A stretch of DNA of 64,000 nucleotides from Paraspadella gotoi (taxonomy: Eukaryota > Chaetognatha). Under the pieces are notes generated by a model. The model searched no databases and was not told the DNA's origin. It saw nothing but the letters and a program-made list of their open reading frames with translations. Positions 12,625 to 25,500 of the stretch are shown piece by piece (within the stretch, counting starts at the first letter, position 1; each line of letters opens with the position of its first letter). The stretch is from the NCBI GenBank assembly GCA_051294375.1, contig CM119268.1, positions 11,905,585 through 11,969,584 on the forward strand, in the 5' to 3' direction. A program made the position numbers and the translations under genes.

Positions 12625-12633
12625 TATAAAAAG
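12625..12633 (+). promoter_or_regulatory. Possible TATA box of the ninein gene
   Basis: TATAAAAAG lies about 90 bp upstream of the proposed ninein ATG at 12719. The position suits a core promoter only if the first exon is short; AT-rich DNA makes a chance match plausible. There is no direct evidence for the transcription start. Confidence 0.3.
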
Positions 12634-12718
12634 TAATACGACATCCAAAATATCTACATACGTGAATCGGAAAAGTCGGAGCAAAATTTAAAAAAATGAA
12701 ATAAACTTGGAGAAACAA

Positions 12719-13335
12719 ATGGATCGAAGGAAGGAAACTGTAGGTAAGTGTATTTGTTTTCCTTCTTAGCGAGGATTTATTTCGGTGCAAATAAAGTGAC
12801 AAGAAAAGTGGCAAATTGAACAAAGACATTGAATTTAAGTTTGTTATTTTAATTTGAATAAATTCATTCAATCTATTTAACTTATATTACCTATCCTGGT
12901 CAATCAGAAAGCCCCGAAGACGACCTTCAACTGGCTCAACTCCGCGAAGTCTTCGACGGATTCGACTCGACGGGATGCGGACGCCTCTCGACGAGCGAGT
13001 TGAGACGACTCTGCCGCGGCCTCGGCTTGGAGGATACGGCAGCCGCGGAGGTGGAGAGACTGCTGGAGAGAAGCGGGAGCGGAGAGAGCGATGGGAGGGT
13101 AAGTTAAAAAGAAAATGGCGGGAAGGTTACGAGTCTCATTCATTTACCCTGGCATCGAATCATGGATCGGGTTTATCACCAAAATAAATTAATTTAAAAA
13201 AAATAATTTGTTACAAAACCATAAATTTTCTCGACACACAGTTTGGGTTCGACTCGTTCAAAGAAGCCTTCGTCACCGTTCTCTCCAAGGCGATGGATTC
13301 GACAGAAAATTCCACCGAGGACGAAAACAAAGGAG
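12719..13335 (+). CDS. NIN: Ninein exons 1-3: start codon and first EF-hand
   Basis: Exon 1 is tiny (12719-12743): ATG plus seven codons, one leftover base, then GTAAGT. Its G joins AA of exon 2 to make Glu, giving MDRRKETVESPEDD. Exon 2 reads LAQLREVFDGFDSTGCGRLS, an EF-hand with loop D-S-T-G-C-G-R-L-S-T-S-E. This parallels the FDSFDTTGTGSL region of vertebrate ninein. Position 5 of the loop is Cys, so calcium binding may be weak or lost. Exon 3 continues GRFGFDSFKEAFVTVLSKAM, matching the FDQFKEAL segment that follows in ninein. The start is chosen because the phase and the distance to the EF-hand both fit the family. Confidence 0.88.
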
Positions 13336-16300
13336 GTGAGTCAGTTTCTCATAATTCCTTTTTGATGCTGGAAAGTAAGTCGCAGCTGATTGACGACAAA
13401 TAACGATCAATTATCAATCATTCGTCACAATCAATTACTCTCTCTCTCTCTCTCTCTCTCNNNNNNNNNNNNNNNNNNNNNNNNNTCTCCTCTCGTCTTC
13501 CATCTTTCTCCGCTCTTCTCTCTCCTCTCCTCTCTCTCTCGCTTCTCTCTCTCTCTCTCTTCTTCTCCTCGCGTCTTGCTCTCCTTTCCCGGACGGGCTT
13601 TCGTTTACGGAATGTTGCCAACGGTCGCAAGAACGTTGTGTGCAGAGCCGATCGGGGTGAAATTCTTACCGACATTATCCGACATGAATTCTAATGGCCA
13701 CTGATAAGTGAGCCGGGGATCTAGGCGAGAAATCAGTTTCGTCTCGGTACAGACGCCCGCCTCTCGGAAGGGGACCCACACGCTGGACAAGCAACCTTCA
13801 GCGGAGAGGGCGAGGGGTCAGAAATATTCTGTAGTAATGAAATGGCTAATAAAAATTATAGTTAAAATAAAAGGTTCCCATTATCTAAAGTCCCTCTTCG
13901 TCCCCCACTTTTTGAACAGATACTACTGTGTGCAGAGTCTTGAGTCAGGACGAGGCAGAGCTGTAGGGTAGCACGCTGGTGGGTTTGCATTTTTTTATTA
14001 TTTTTGGAGCTCAAAAAATATGTATACCATGCAACTCCGACTGGAGACGCTAACAATTATATAAATCGCGCTTCACCGGTTAGTGCTAAACTCCGGTTCA
14101 GAGCTATACAAAATAAATTAAATCATCCATCAATCCATCATACCAAATCAAAGAATTCAAGTTCAAATCCATACAATTAATCAATTAATCAAGTTTGCAT
14201 CAAATTTCAAAACAGTGGCCCATATTGATTAAATTCAGATGCAATTCAATAAACAAGGGTTAAGATATAGAAAATTATTGTTTCCTTTTCCTAATTCAAT
14301 CTAATTATGATAATATTTAACGTAACTTTAATTTGATTTATTTTCAGTCCAAAGAATAATCAGATAATATATGAACTAATAGTAGACGATTATTTTATAT
14401 TATTATATTGCGATGGAAATTTATACGTACTTTAAGAATAATATCTATTGTATAGTATTTTATTTATCTTTTCTTTTTCTTTCTCCTCTCATTTATCCTC
14501 TTCTGTAAAAAAGACTTTTTCATTTGTGATTTCAATTATCGCTTTGTGCGCATAAACCCAGGAGCGGGTTTCGACGTCGTGTTCACTGTGAGATCCGTGT
14601 CGTCGTGAGGGTGTTCTGACCAGAGACGAGTCTTGGAGTTAATAATAATACTATGTTGCCCATGATTGGTCATGCGATTCGCAATAAAGAAATTGTGGGC
14701 AATATTGGTGACAAAAAACCAGTAGCGGAAGGCCAACTATATGAGCTTTTAGTAAATATACCAAGCTAACCGGCCTTACAAACCACATTTTCAAATTGGC
14801 ACAATACGAGGCATCAGGACATTAACAAAAAAATTTTCAGTTAATAACGAAAACAGGACCTGAGATAATCAGGGAGAAAGTAGGATTAAATAATTATGTG
14901 AGATACGGTAGATTTTTTACTTATTATATTGGGCTTTTCCGTCGGCGCTGCTAAACGTCGGTCATAAATGGCCGACATGTAGAAACGGAGAAAATCACTG
15001 GAAACTCAACAAAGGGAAACAATTTTTTACTCTTTCTAATAACTTATTACATGTTCTTGTTGATTCTTCTCACCATTCTTAGGGACCCTTATTTTCACCG
15101 GTCCAAAACTTACTGACTTTAAAATAATAATTTCATTGTTTATTTATTTTTATTTATTTGTTTCTTTTGTATATTTATCCACTTAAGATACTTATTATTT
15201 TTAAACATGTTTTTCGCTCATTCACGCGGTCGAAGTGACATTCAAGCGAGAGCTTTTTCTCTTCTTCCATTTTTCTGTCATCTTTTCATTTTCCTGCTCT
15301 TTCATTTTTCTTTTATAATTCGGTCATGCGAAACGTGAAGACTTTTTTTCGATTTTTTTCCTTCTTTTCTTTTTTCTTTCTTTCCTTATTTTCCTTCCTT
15401 TTTTCTTTCCGTTTTTTCTTTTCTTTTTATTTCTTTCTTTTTTTATTTCATTCTTTTTCTTTTTTCCTTTTTTTTTTCCTTCTTTTCTTTTTTTTTTTCG
15501 TTTTTTTTTCTTTTGTCCTTGTTTCTTTCCTTTTTTCTTTTTCTTTTTCTTCTTTCCTTTAATTCCTTATTTCCCTCCTTAACTGTATTTATTTAATTTA
15601 CTATTTCTTTTCTTCTTTCTACTTTTAGTTACGCTTTTCTTTCCTTTCTCTTTCCTTCCCTTTTCTTTTCTTTTCCATTTCTTTTCTTTTCTTTTTCTTT
15701 TCTTGTTTTTTTCCTTTTATTCTTTTCTTTCTTTTCTTCTCTTTCTTTTCTTTTCCTTGTCTATTCTTGTTTTCTTTCCCTTTCATGTCCTTTTTTTTCT
15801 TCCCTTTACTTTCCCTCTCCCTTTTCATTTTCAACTGTCCCTTTTTCGTTTCCCCCCTCCCCCTTTTCTCCCTTTTCCTTTTTTTTTTTTTCCTTTTTTG
15901 TTTTTTTCTTTTTTTTTTTTTTTTTTTCCCTTTTTCTCTCTCCTCTTCTCTCTTCCTCCATTTTCCTATTTTGTTTCACTTTTCCCCACTTTTCTTTTCT
16001 TTATCTTTTAGGTTTGTTTTTTTCTTTCCCCTTTTTTATTTCCACCCTTCTTCTCCCTCCCCTCTTCGACCTTTCTCCTTTGTTTTTCCATTTTATTTTC
16101 ATTTTTTATTTCCTTTTTCCCCTTTTTTTCCTCCGCCCTTTTCTCGAAAACTTTCCCCTTCACTCTCTCATCTCTCAGCCGCCTTTCCCAATTTTTTTTT
16201 TTTTTTTTTTTTCTTTTTCTTTCTTTTATCCCCTTTTCACAGTTTTCAGTTTTCCCCCTCTTTCTTCTTGTTCCTCTTCCTTTTCTCTTTCCGCCTTTCT

Positions 16301-16748
16301 TTCCCTTTTTTCCCTCTCTTTTCTCCTTTTTTTCTCCTTTTTCTCTCCTCCTTTTCCTCGCTTTTGTCCTTTTTAATTCCTTTTCCCTCCTCTCTCCCGC
16401 CAATTCCTCTCCCCGTTTCCCCCTTTTTTTTTTTTTTTTATTTTTTTCCTTTTTAATGTTTCCTTTGCTTCCTTTTTTAACTATCATTTTTTTCATTTTC
16501 TTCTTTTTTTTCCTTCCATTTTTTCTTTTTGCACTTTTTCTCTCACTTTCCCTTTTCTTTATTTTCCTTTTCCCTTTTTTTTCCCATTTTTCCTTCCGAT
16601 CGTCCGTATCTTTGACGTCACAAGAATTCGGCGCCAACCGAGATCCATATCAATCTTTTCTCCGCGGAATGGAAGTCTTTTGTGGCTCTCTCTCTCTCTC
16701 TTCTCTCTCTTGTACTCTCTCTCCTCCCTCGTCTTCTCCTCTCTCTCG

Positions 16749-16791
<43 letters not shown>

Positions 16792-19090
16792 AAACGGGCA
16801 TCCAGATTCCATAATTCACTGGGGGCGGCAGAGATTGATTCCCTGCTATAATCGCGCTTCGCTCGGTTCTTTCTTCCTTTTCATAGATCGACTGGAAATT
16901 TAGGTCCGATGTTCTTTTCGTTTATTCATATTGGTGATTTTGATTTTAAACATCGCTCACGAGATGTCGGGATGATAGTTTGATCAGTCGTCTTTATTAA
17001 TTAAGTTTTTTCATAAAAGTGTGTTTTTTTCTCTCGATCGCTAACTCTCATATATTGATAAATCAATTAAAAATCGATTGCTCGTAATAAACCTCAATAA
17101 CAAAATCTCTAAAAAAATCATATCTTCTCATCTTTTGTTTTTAAATATTGTATCTCTAGAGAATTGAAACCAATAGTTTTTGTTTGCAACGAATTATTAT
17201 AGTTGAAACAGACAATGTTTCGGACTGTTTTAGACAAGTCTTCATCACGTTTTTCCTCTTACTTTTTTCATTTTTATTTTTTGTTCATAACGATAATCTT
17301 ATCTTTCCTTTTCTTCCTTTTCTTTTTCTTTTCTTTTTTCTTTAACATTTTATTTTTCTTTAAATATTTTCTTTTCTTTAATTTTCTTTTTCCTTTAATT
17401 TTATTTTATTTTTCCTTTTTATTTTTTTCTTTTTTATTTCTTTTTTTTAATTTTCTTTTTCTCTCTTTCTTTTTCTTTTTCTTTTCTTTTTCTTTTTTTC
17501 TTTTCTTTTTCTTTTCTTTTTCTTTTTTTTTTTTTTTTTTTTCTTTTTCTTTTCTTTTTCTTTGTTTCTTTTCTTTTTTTTTACTTTTCTTTTTCTTCTT
17601 CTTTTTTTTTTTTTTTTTTCTTTTCTCTTTTTTGTTACTTTTTTTTTTTCCCCTTTTTTTTTTTTTCTTTTTCCTTTCTTTTTTTTTTTTTTTTTTCTTT
17701 TTTCTTTCGTTTTATTTTCTTTTCTTTTAGTTTTTCTTCCTCTTCTCTTTTTAATTTCTCCCAGCGATTAAATATAAGCGTCCATTTCCTCTTTTTTCTT
17801 CCATTCATATATTTTTTTCTTAACTCTTCCTTTCCTCTCAGTTTATTATCTACTTCTTTTTAACGACCCCGATTTCATGCCCCTTTCGCCTACACACCCT
17901 TTCCTCTCTTATTCCCTTCCTCCTACCGATTTTCTTCTCTCGTGAGAATTGAATTTTGTTTTCAAACTGCTTTTGACCTAAATTAACCCGAGGACGACGA
18001 CGGACACAACGACGGCCGACAAACGACGACGACGGGAACGACGACGACGACGAATAACATTTTGGCAAAAAGCCTTTTTTTCTGGTCTCTCCTTTGATAA
18101 TTTTTCGTGAGAAGGTTCAACTGGTCAATCCTTCTTTTTTCCTTCATTTCATTTCTGAAATCAATCCATCATTTCCATCCCTACATCTAATTTCTTTGTT
18201 AAATCAGCGTTATCTTTGACACTTTTCCTTTTTCTTTGTCCTTTTTTCTTGGTCTCCTTTTTCTTGTCCCTTTTCCTTGTGGCTTTTCTTTGGTCTCTTC
18301 TGCGCGAGGGGTATGCCCATGGGTCGGTGCCCTGCATTCCATGCTGGGTCTGTCATGGGGGGATAATTTCTTCGCTTCTTTCTTCTTCTTTTTATTTCTT
18401 TCTTTCTTTCCTCGATTTTTCTTTTTCTGGTTTTTTTTTTTTTTTGCTTTCACCCACACACCCATGATTTCGTTGTCGTTGTCAAATTGTTGTCGTCGGG
18501 TCGTCATTGTGTCGTTGGTCGTTTGTCGTCGTTGTCAATTGTTGTCGTTCGTCGTCCCTCGTCGTCATCCTCGTTGGGACTCTTTTTCTCCCTTCTCTTC
18601 CTTGTCAGCATCCCGGTTTGCTGCCCGCCTCTCGAGGACCCACGCCAACTTCCGGCAAGATCACGCCGATTTCGATGGGTGCTACGCCCACCTCTGGCCT
18701 CGTGTCTGACGCGGCGGCGGCGTCGTTGGGTGACGTCGCCGAAGACGACGACGATGACGATGACGTCAATGACTCCGCGGGAAAGAGAAATCGGGTGAGT
18801 GACGATCGATCGCGAGAATGTTGTGGATTTTCTTGTGTCTTTTGTGTCTGTCTCTGTCTTTCTCCTTTTGTGTCTCTGTCTCTGTCTTTCTCCTTTTTTC
18901 CCATTAATCGATCGCGGGTCAGGTCGTTGACGCGGTTTTTCTCCCACGCTTTCTCAATAGTCGGTTCTCTCTCTCTCTCTCCTCTCTTGCCGACTCTCTT
19001 CTCCGTGCTCGTCTCGATGCATCTCTCTCATCTCTCATCTGTTCCTCTCTCTTCTCGTCTCTTCTTTCTTCTTTAGATTCTTTATACTTA

Positions 19091-19121
<31 letters not shown>

Positions 19122-19122
19122 T

Positions 19123-19166
<44 letters not shown>

Positions 19167-19257
19167 TTCTTTTTTTTCTTTCTTTTTCTACATTGCGGTC
19201 AATGTGCGTAATTTATAGAGTAGATTTTAAAGCCTAAAGCGCAAAAGCGATAACAAT

Positions 19258-19300
<43 letters not shown>

Positions 19301-19539
19301 CTCTCTCCTCCTCTCTCTCTCTCTTCTCTCTCTCTCTCTCCTCTCTCTCTCTCCCTCTCCTTGTCACTCGAATTTTCCTTTCGCGTTACGGTCGCTTATC
19401 CAATGGAAGGTGATTCAAGACTTACCCTTTCGCGAAACCTACTAGGTGGCAAGGGACAGAGCTTGAAAACCGCTTTGGTTTCTTTGTATTTTCGCTCTCG
19501 ATCTTTTGCCACCTTGAATGCCAGAGAGAGAGAGAGGAC

Positions 19540-19583
<44 letters not shown>

Positions 19584-22500
19584 AGAGAGAGAAGAGAGAG
19601 AGGAGACGGAGAGAGAGAGAGAGAGAGAAGAGAGAGAGAGGTGCGCAATCCTCGGTTCGTCACGAGGTCCCCGAATCAACACGAGAACCGGTTTTTTGCG
19701 TCCATAGTTCGGAAATCAAAGAAGCGGAAATGGAATGGGAAATGGAAATGGAAATGGAAATGGAAATGGAAAATGGAAATTGGAAATTGAAATTGAAATG
19801 GATAATGGAAATGGAATTGAAATTGAAAATAGGAAATGGAAATGGAAATGGAATGGAAATTGAATTGAAATTGAATGGAAATGGAAATGGAAATGGAAAT
19901 GGAAATGGAAAATGGAAATGGAAATGGAATATTTGAAATGGATAATGGAAAATGGAAAATGCCGAGACAGAATTTTGCGAACTTTGGTCACAAAGAAAAA
20001 TTAGTATTTATTTGTTTTTTTAAAAATTAACATTGCTTTAATATCGACTCTTAAACCTACGAACTGAGAAATAACGATCAATAAATCCTTGTCACGGCCG
20101 CTTTGTGCCGTTTTCATCAAAACATTCGGACACGCAAATCAATAATAATAAGTTCTCTTCTCTGCTTCTTGTTTTTTTTCTTTCTTTCTTTAATATTTTT
20201 TTTCACCATCCACGGGTTAAGCCTGGGATAAAGGACGAATTTTATTTGTTGTCGATTCTCATCGTCTTTCTCCTCCTCCTCTTCCTCCTCCTCCTCCCTC
20301 CGGCCTCTTTAATTCTCATCATTTCCTTTGTTTTATCAGAAGTCGGGTTTCGAGTCTTCGGAGTTCTCATGCGTCGTTCGTTCCCGTCGTCGTCGCGTCG
20401 TTCGGTTCGTCGTCCGCTGGTTTCTTCTTCGTTGACATCCTCGGACGCAACACGAAGCCTTTTGGCTTTTGTCTCCTCTTTTTTTTACCGGCGTTAACCA
20501 CCTAAACTCTCTCTCTCTCAGGTCTCTCGAGCCTTCCTGGCTCTCTCATTCTCTCCACCACGATATACTCCTCTCCTCATCTTCTCCTTCTCGAGCCGTC
20601 TCTCATCTCTCTCCTGCCGTCTTCTCTTCTCTCGTCCTCGCATCACTCCTGCTCTCGTCTCTCGTCGTCTCTCTCTACGTCTAGTCTTTTCGCGCGTTGG
20701 CCACCCGTCCGCCACCACAAGCTGTTTCAGTATTTTGGTTTTCCTTTTTTCCCTCTCTCGATCTCCGTCATCATCTCACCTCGCTGGTCATTTCTCTTCT
20801 CCTCTCCGGGCTCTCAGGATCCCGGTTCATCCTATGTATCCCGGACGCTCTCGTCTCCTCATCTCATCTCTCTCGTCCTCATCTCTCCTCTCTTCCGAAG
20901 TACTCTCTCGTTTCCACTCACAGTCTCGGTCTCTCTCTTCTCTCTTCGTCCGTCTTCTCTCTCTCCACTTCTCGCAAGTCCAACGCTCTCCGTTGCCCAA
21001 AAAATCGAAAGCATCTCCAACGACAAACTTCAGTTTTTGATTTTCTTCGCGATTTCGATCCGTTGATCTCCGAATCCGCGGAAAAGGAGACGCTGCCGCA
21101 GCATCAGGATACCCAAGATTTACTACAACTCTCGCCCGACGAACTGGCGCATAATACGAACGATTCGTGGCAGCATCGGAATCCTGAAGAAGTCCTTCAG
21201 CCACGAAAAACTTGCGCTTCTCCGCAAGCGAGTGATAAAGAATCGACTGATACTAATCAAGATTCGAATAATACGACGCATTCCATCAATTCTAAAGACG
21301 CCTCGTCTAAGATGCAATCTCCGGAGTTATGGGGGGCGGGTCCCTCTATGCAATCTACTCCACTGGTAAAATAAATATATGGCTTGATTTTTTTTGTTAA
21401 TTAAAATCTTAAAATCTTAAAGTGTTCGAAATTAAAATAAAACAATCGTAACCTAGTGGTATTGATTCTAATAATAATATTTCCGCGTGTTCCATCAACT
21501 CGCAAAATCTCTCAATCACGTTTAAAATCCTTCTAATAACAACTTAAAACATTTATTAAAAAAATGATGAGTCTTTGTGTTTTAGCAACAATAATATAAT
21601 TTAATTTATATACATATACTATATAGAACCGAAACGTCCGAATTATAAATAAAATTTAGTTATCGTTGCTGGATCACAAAGACTCGATTTTTCTAAATTT
21701 CAAACGCGACGAAAAGAAAGAAAACATTATAATTAAAACATAATGATTAAAAGATTGAAATCATTTTCTTTTTAATAGAACCCGAAGAGAAGAAGCTCTT
21801 TCTGGACCAGCACCGTCGCCACCTCGATCCTCGACGAAGACATCGACGCCTTCGACGACGAAGATGTCGCCAGGGACGTCAGACTTCCGCCTCTCGCTCC
21901 GTCCTCTCCGAAAAAGTGAGCGATTGTCAAAGAAAATCGTGATACTGACTCGGCATGATATTGTTTTGACTTTAAATTTTCTTCAAAAAAATGTTCTCAA
22001 AATGTAATGAAATCAAATTATTTATTATCATCGTGTCGAAAATTATTATCTCAAATGAGATTGTTCGCGAGTTCATGGTAATATTGATATTAACGAAACA
22101 TCGAGGTAGGATACAGTGCAATTTCATTATTTAGTTCTCTTTTTGGCCTTTAGAAATGGACCAGCAAAATTGTCTGAAAGCCAGGTATATAAAATAAAAC
22201 TGCACTGTATCTCGCCTTGATGTTTCAATAATCATATGAGCGATTTTTAGTTTTTAAATATTCAGGCTGTGTGCTGTGTTTGTTTGTTTTTTTTCTGTTT
22301 CCTTGTGGCTTTTCCTCTCCTTTTTCGAATCTCTACATCTTTTCATTTTTCGATTCAAGATCTCGCCCGACCGTCGACGCTCCATCGCGCCCGCCGGGAT
22401 CGCCTGATTTCTACGAAGGCGTCGGCGAGGACGTGGACGCGTCACCCCGTCACGGGTCAACCTTCGACGTCGACGACCAAACAAAAAGTCCGGAGGAACT

Positions 22501-25500
22501 TCACCTCAAATCGATTTGGGACGAACTCGATGTCGGCAAAAACGGGTTTCTCACTCTGCACGAACTCGCGAAGGTGAAGAATATTTAAAAAACTAATTGC
22601 TAAATTGATAAATTCGAGAAACAATGCACTGTAAAATAATTAGTGATTTCTTAATGCAATCAATGAATCAATTATTCAATAAATCATTTAATAAATCAAT
22701 CAAGCAATCAAATAAATCAATCGTCAACTTTGAACTTTTAAAAAATAACGAAATTAAAACAAATCACCTTTTTTCCAAAAGGTCTGCGACCACATCGGCA
22801 TGTCCAACATGTCTCCATCGGAAGTTAAAGATCTCTTTGTCAAACTCGACGCCGACGGCGACGGCGCCGTCAGCTTCGAGGAATTCCTCGTCGGCCTCTT
22901 CGCTCACGGTGGCGCTCTTCCGGCGGCGGAACTCCGGTGAATTTGGGGGAGGGTCCAAAACCGATACTGTGTTCGAGCAGTTCATAAAATATTAAATCAC
23001 TACATTGGTAGTGAAGCCCAGTACTCTGGGCTTCCCTACCAATGAAGGGAAGCCCAGAGGAACTCACCCACCTCAGCCTGTCTTGAGTCTGAGCTGAGGC
23101 AAGAATTTTTATATCAATTGAACCTTTTTCTTTGACGCTAATTTGAAACGTCACACTTAACCTGGTTTTTTCAGTGAGCCGGACTCGGCGCCGGCCGCCC
23201 TCTCGTCTCCCGTCAAAAGAGCCGTCGCTATGAAACCGGAAACGAGGAGACGCGAAGAGGGCGTGACGCTCTTTTCTGCGCTGGATCGAGGAGGAGGAGG
23301 AGGAGGAGGAGGAGGAGGAGAGTCAGTGGTCGAGGCGGAACGAGTGGTGGCGTTTTGGGAGTCGATAGGAATTCGGGTGAGTTTTGAAAATTTGAGAAAA
23401 TGAAACCGTCTCTTCCAGGTTGGAGATTTGTAACTCAACTTTATATTTTATCTATACTATTAGTTTTCGATTGTCAAATGTAAATGTATGTGTGTAAATA
23501 AAAACTTAATCTTTAACCTTTGACCCTTGTCTCTTTAGGACGGCGAGGAAATTCTCGCCTCTCTCGGCGTGAATCCCTCTCACCGAGTGAGTCTTCCCCA
23601 CCTCTCATCCGCGATTCTCAATCTTCTCTTCGACGTGGACGACGATGCGTTCCAGGCGGCGGGGGCCACACTTCTCAACGAGGTCGTCGTCGGGAGGGAC
23701 AATCTGGAACAGGTGAGGGAGGAATATCGTCATGGAGTTAATGTCTTCATTTAAATAAATATTGTAAAAATTGTAAAAATTGTATGATTAAGAATAAGAT
23801 TCTTCCCAATATACAAAAGTTATTTTTAAGTATAAGAATAAATTTTTTAAAAAATGTTATCATTTTACTTTCTTATTATTTTCTTATTTTAGATTCAATC
23901 ATACTGAATTAGAAGAAATTTCTTACAATTTTATCAAGAATACGTTTTGGACGTTTCTTTAATCTTATAACTTTTCATAACATTTTTGAATTTTCATTCA
24001 TTTATATATTTCTGTTAATGACTGTTAATTGAATACTAAAATGATAAGTAACTGTTTGTAAACACATACACATAAAATCCTTCAAATTTAGTAGACACAC
24101 TCTCATTTAATATTTTTTTTCTGTACAAATACAGTTATTTATTTTTTGGGTTTCCTCGCTTTTTGCCACTGAGACCTTGATCCTTAATGCCCCTCAATCT
24201 CTCCGTCAATCAGGCCGTCCTCGACCGGGCACACCTCGAATCCGCCCTCGAAGACGCCAACGAACGAAGTCAGCTCCTGCTGGAGGAGAACGAGGAGCGG
24301 AACCAATCGCTGGAGCAACAGCAGGAGCTGGAGAAGGAGGAGTTGAAGAGAGAGTGGAGGGAGAGATTAAGGACGAGAGAGAGGGAGATGGAAGAAGAGA
24401 AACAGAAGGTGAGATTGGAGGGAGAAGGCGGAAGGTAGTGGAGAAAAGGGAGGAGGGGAAGGAAAGGAAGAAAGAGGAAAGAGAGGAGGATTGGGTGGAG
24501 GGAGGAATTGAGAATGAAGGGGGAGGAAGAGAGGAAGTCGGAGAGGATAAGGAGGAATAAAAAGGAATGAATAGAGAAGAGTGAGAAAAAAATAGACAGG
24601 GGGAAGGAGAATTGCTATCTTTGGGAACTGGAGAGTGATAATTAGTCGCGATTGCTCTGTTCGATCGCTAAACATTAATTGAGATCATGAAATCAATTAC
24701 AAAGAAACCAAGAGTTTTGATTCGTGTACTACAACGTGGGTGAAATCTAAACTCATTTTTGTATTCGATCAAGCCGAACCTCACTTTCCCCATCCGCCCC
24801 CCTCCGCCCCCCCCTCCTTCGATCACAGACCCTCCTCGAAACGGAGTCCCGCCTCCGAGACCTCGAGACGGAAATCGGTTCTCTGCGGGAATCGAACTCG
24901 AGACTCTGCGGCGAAGCGAAGGAGAACGAGACGATCGTGGAGAGACTCAAGGGCGACGCCGTCGACGCCGAGAGAGAGGCGGAGGAGGCGAGGAAGGCTG
25001 CGGAGGAGTGGAGGAGGAGGTTGAGGTGTGCCGAGGAGGAAGTGGAGAAGGTGGGTCCAAGTTGCTGGTCGTTCAGGGAATGNNNNNNNNNNGTCAAAGA
25101 CTCAAAATAAATAAGACCTTGTCGTCGTCGTCGTCGTTCTCATCGTCGTCTTTTCTCGTCCTTGGAACGAGACGTTTTGTTTCTTCGTTTTTTTCCAGAA
25201 TTCTATTGTTTTTTGGTTGTTGTTTCGTTTTCCATGGATTCGGGAAAAAGTTGCATAACCGGCTGATTCGCTCGCCTCTGCGCCGGAATCTCGGAGGGCA
25301 AAACTTTTTTTTTGTGTTTTAGCGAAAAAGGGGAAAAAAAATATTTTGGAATTGTTTGAGTTTGGTGGCCTTTCGTGTTTATTCGCAAAAATACTCAAAT
25401 TACTTGACATTTACTCTTGAAGTAATTAAGAGTGTTCTGTCGAGAACGAATAAAAAAAAAACAAACACAAAAAAAACCCAACCGAGTCCATATTTTTTGG

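Larger units (their letters stand above)
18795..20978 (+). other. Ninein intron 4
   Basis: About 2.2 kb. It holds (CTTT)n at about 19092-19170, a CT tract at 19258-19372, a GA tract at 19518-19640, a GGAAAT hexanucleotide array at 19729-19965, and a CT/TCC-rich 3' half (20260-20980). No further coding exon was recognised. Confidence 0.6.

Noticed and set aside
15300-17771. Long Phe/Ser/Leu-rich and Lys/Arg/Glu-rich open frames (up to about 230 codons)
   Set aside because: They come from polypyrimidine composition that lacks stop triplets on either strand; there is no start context, domain or splice logic.
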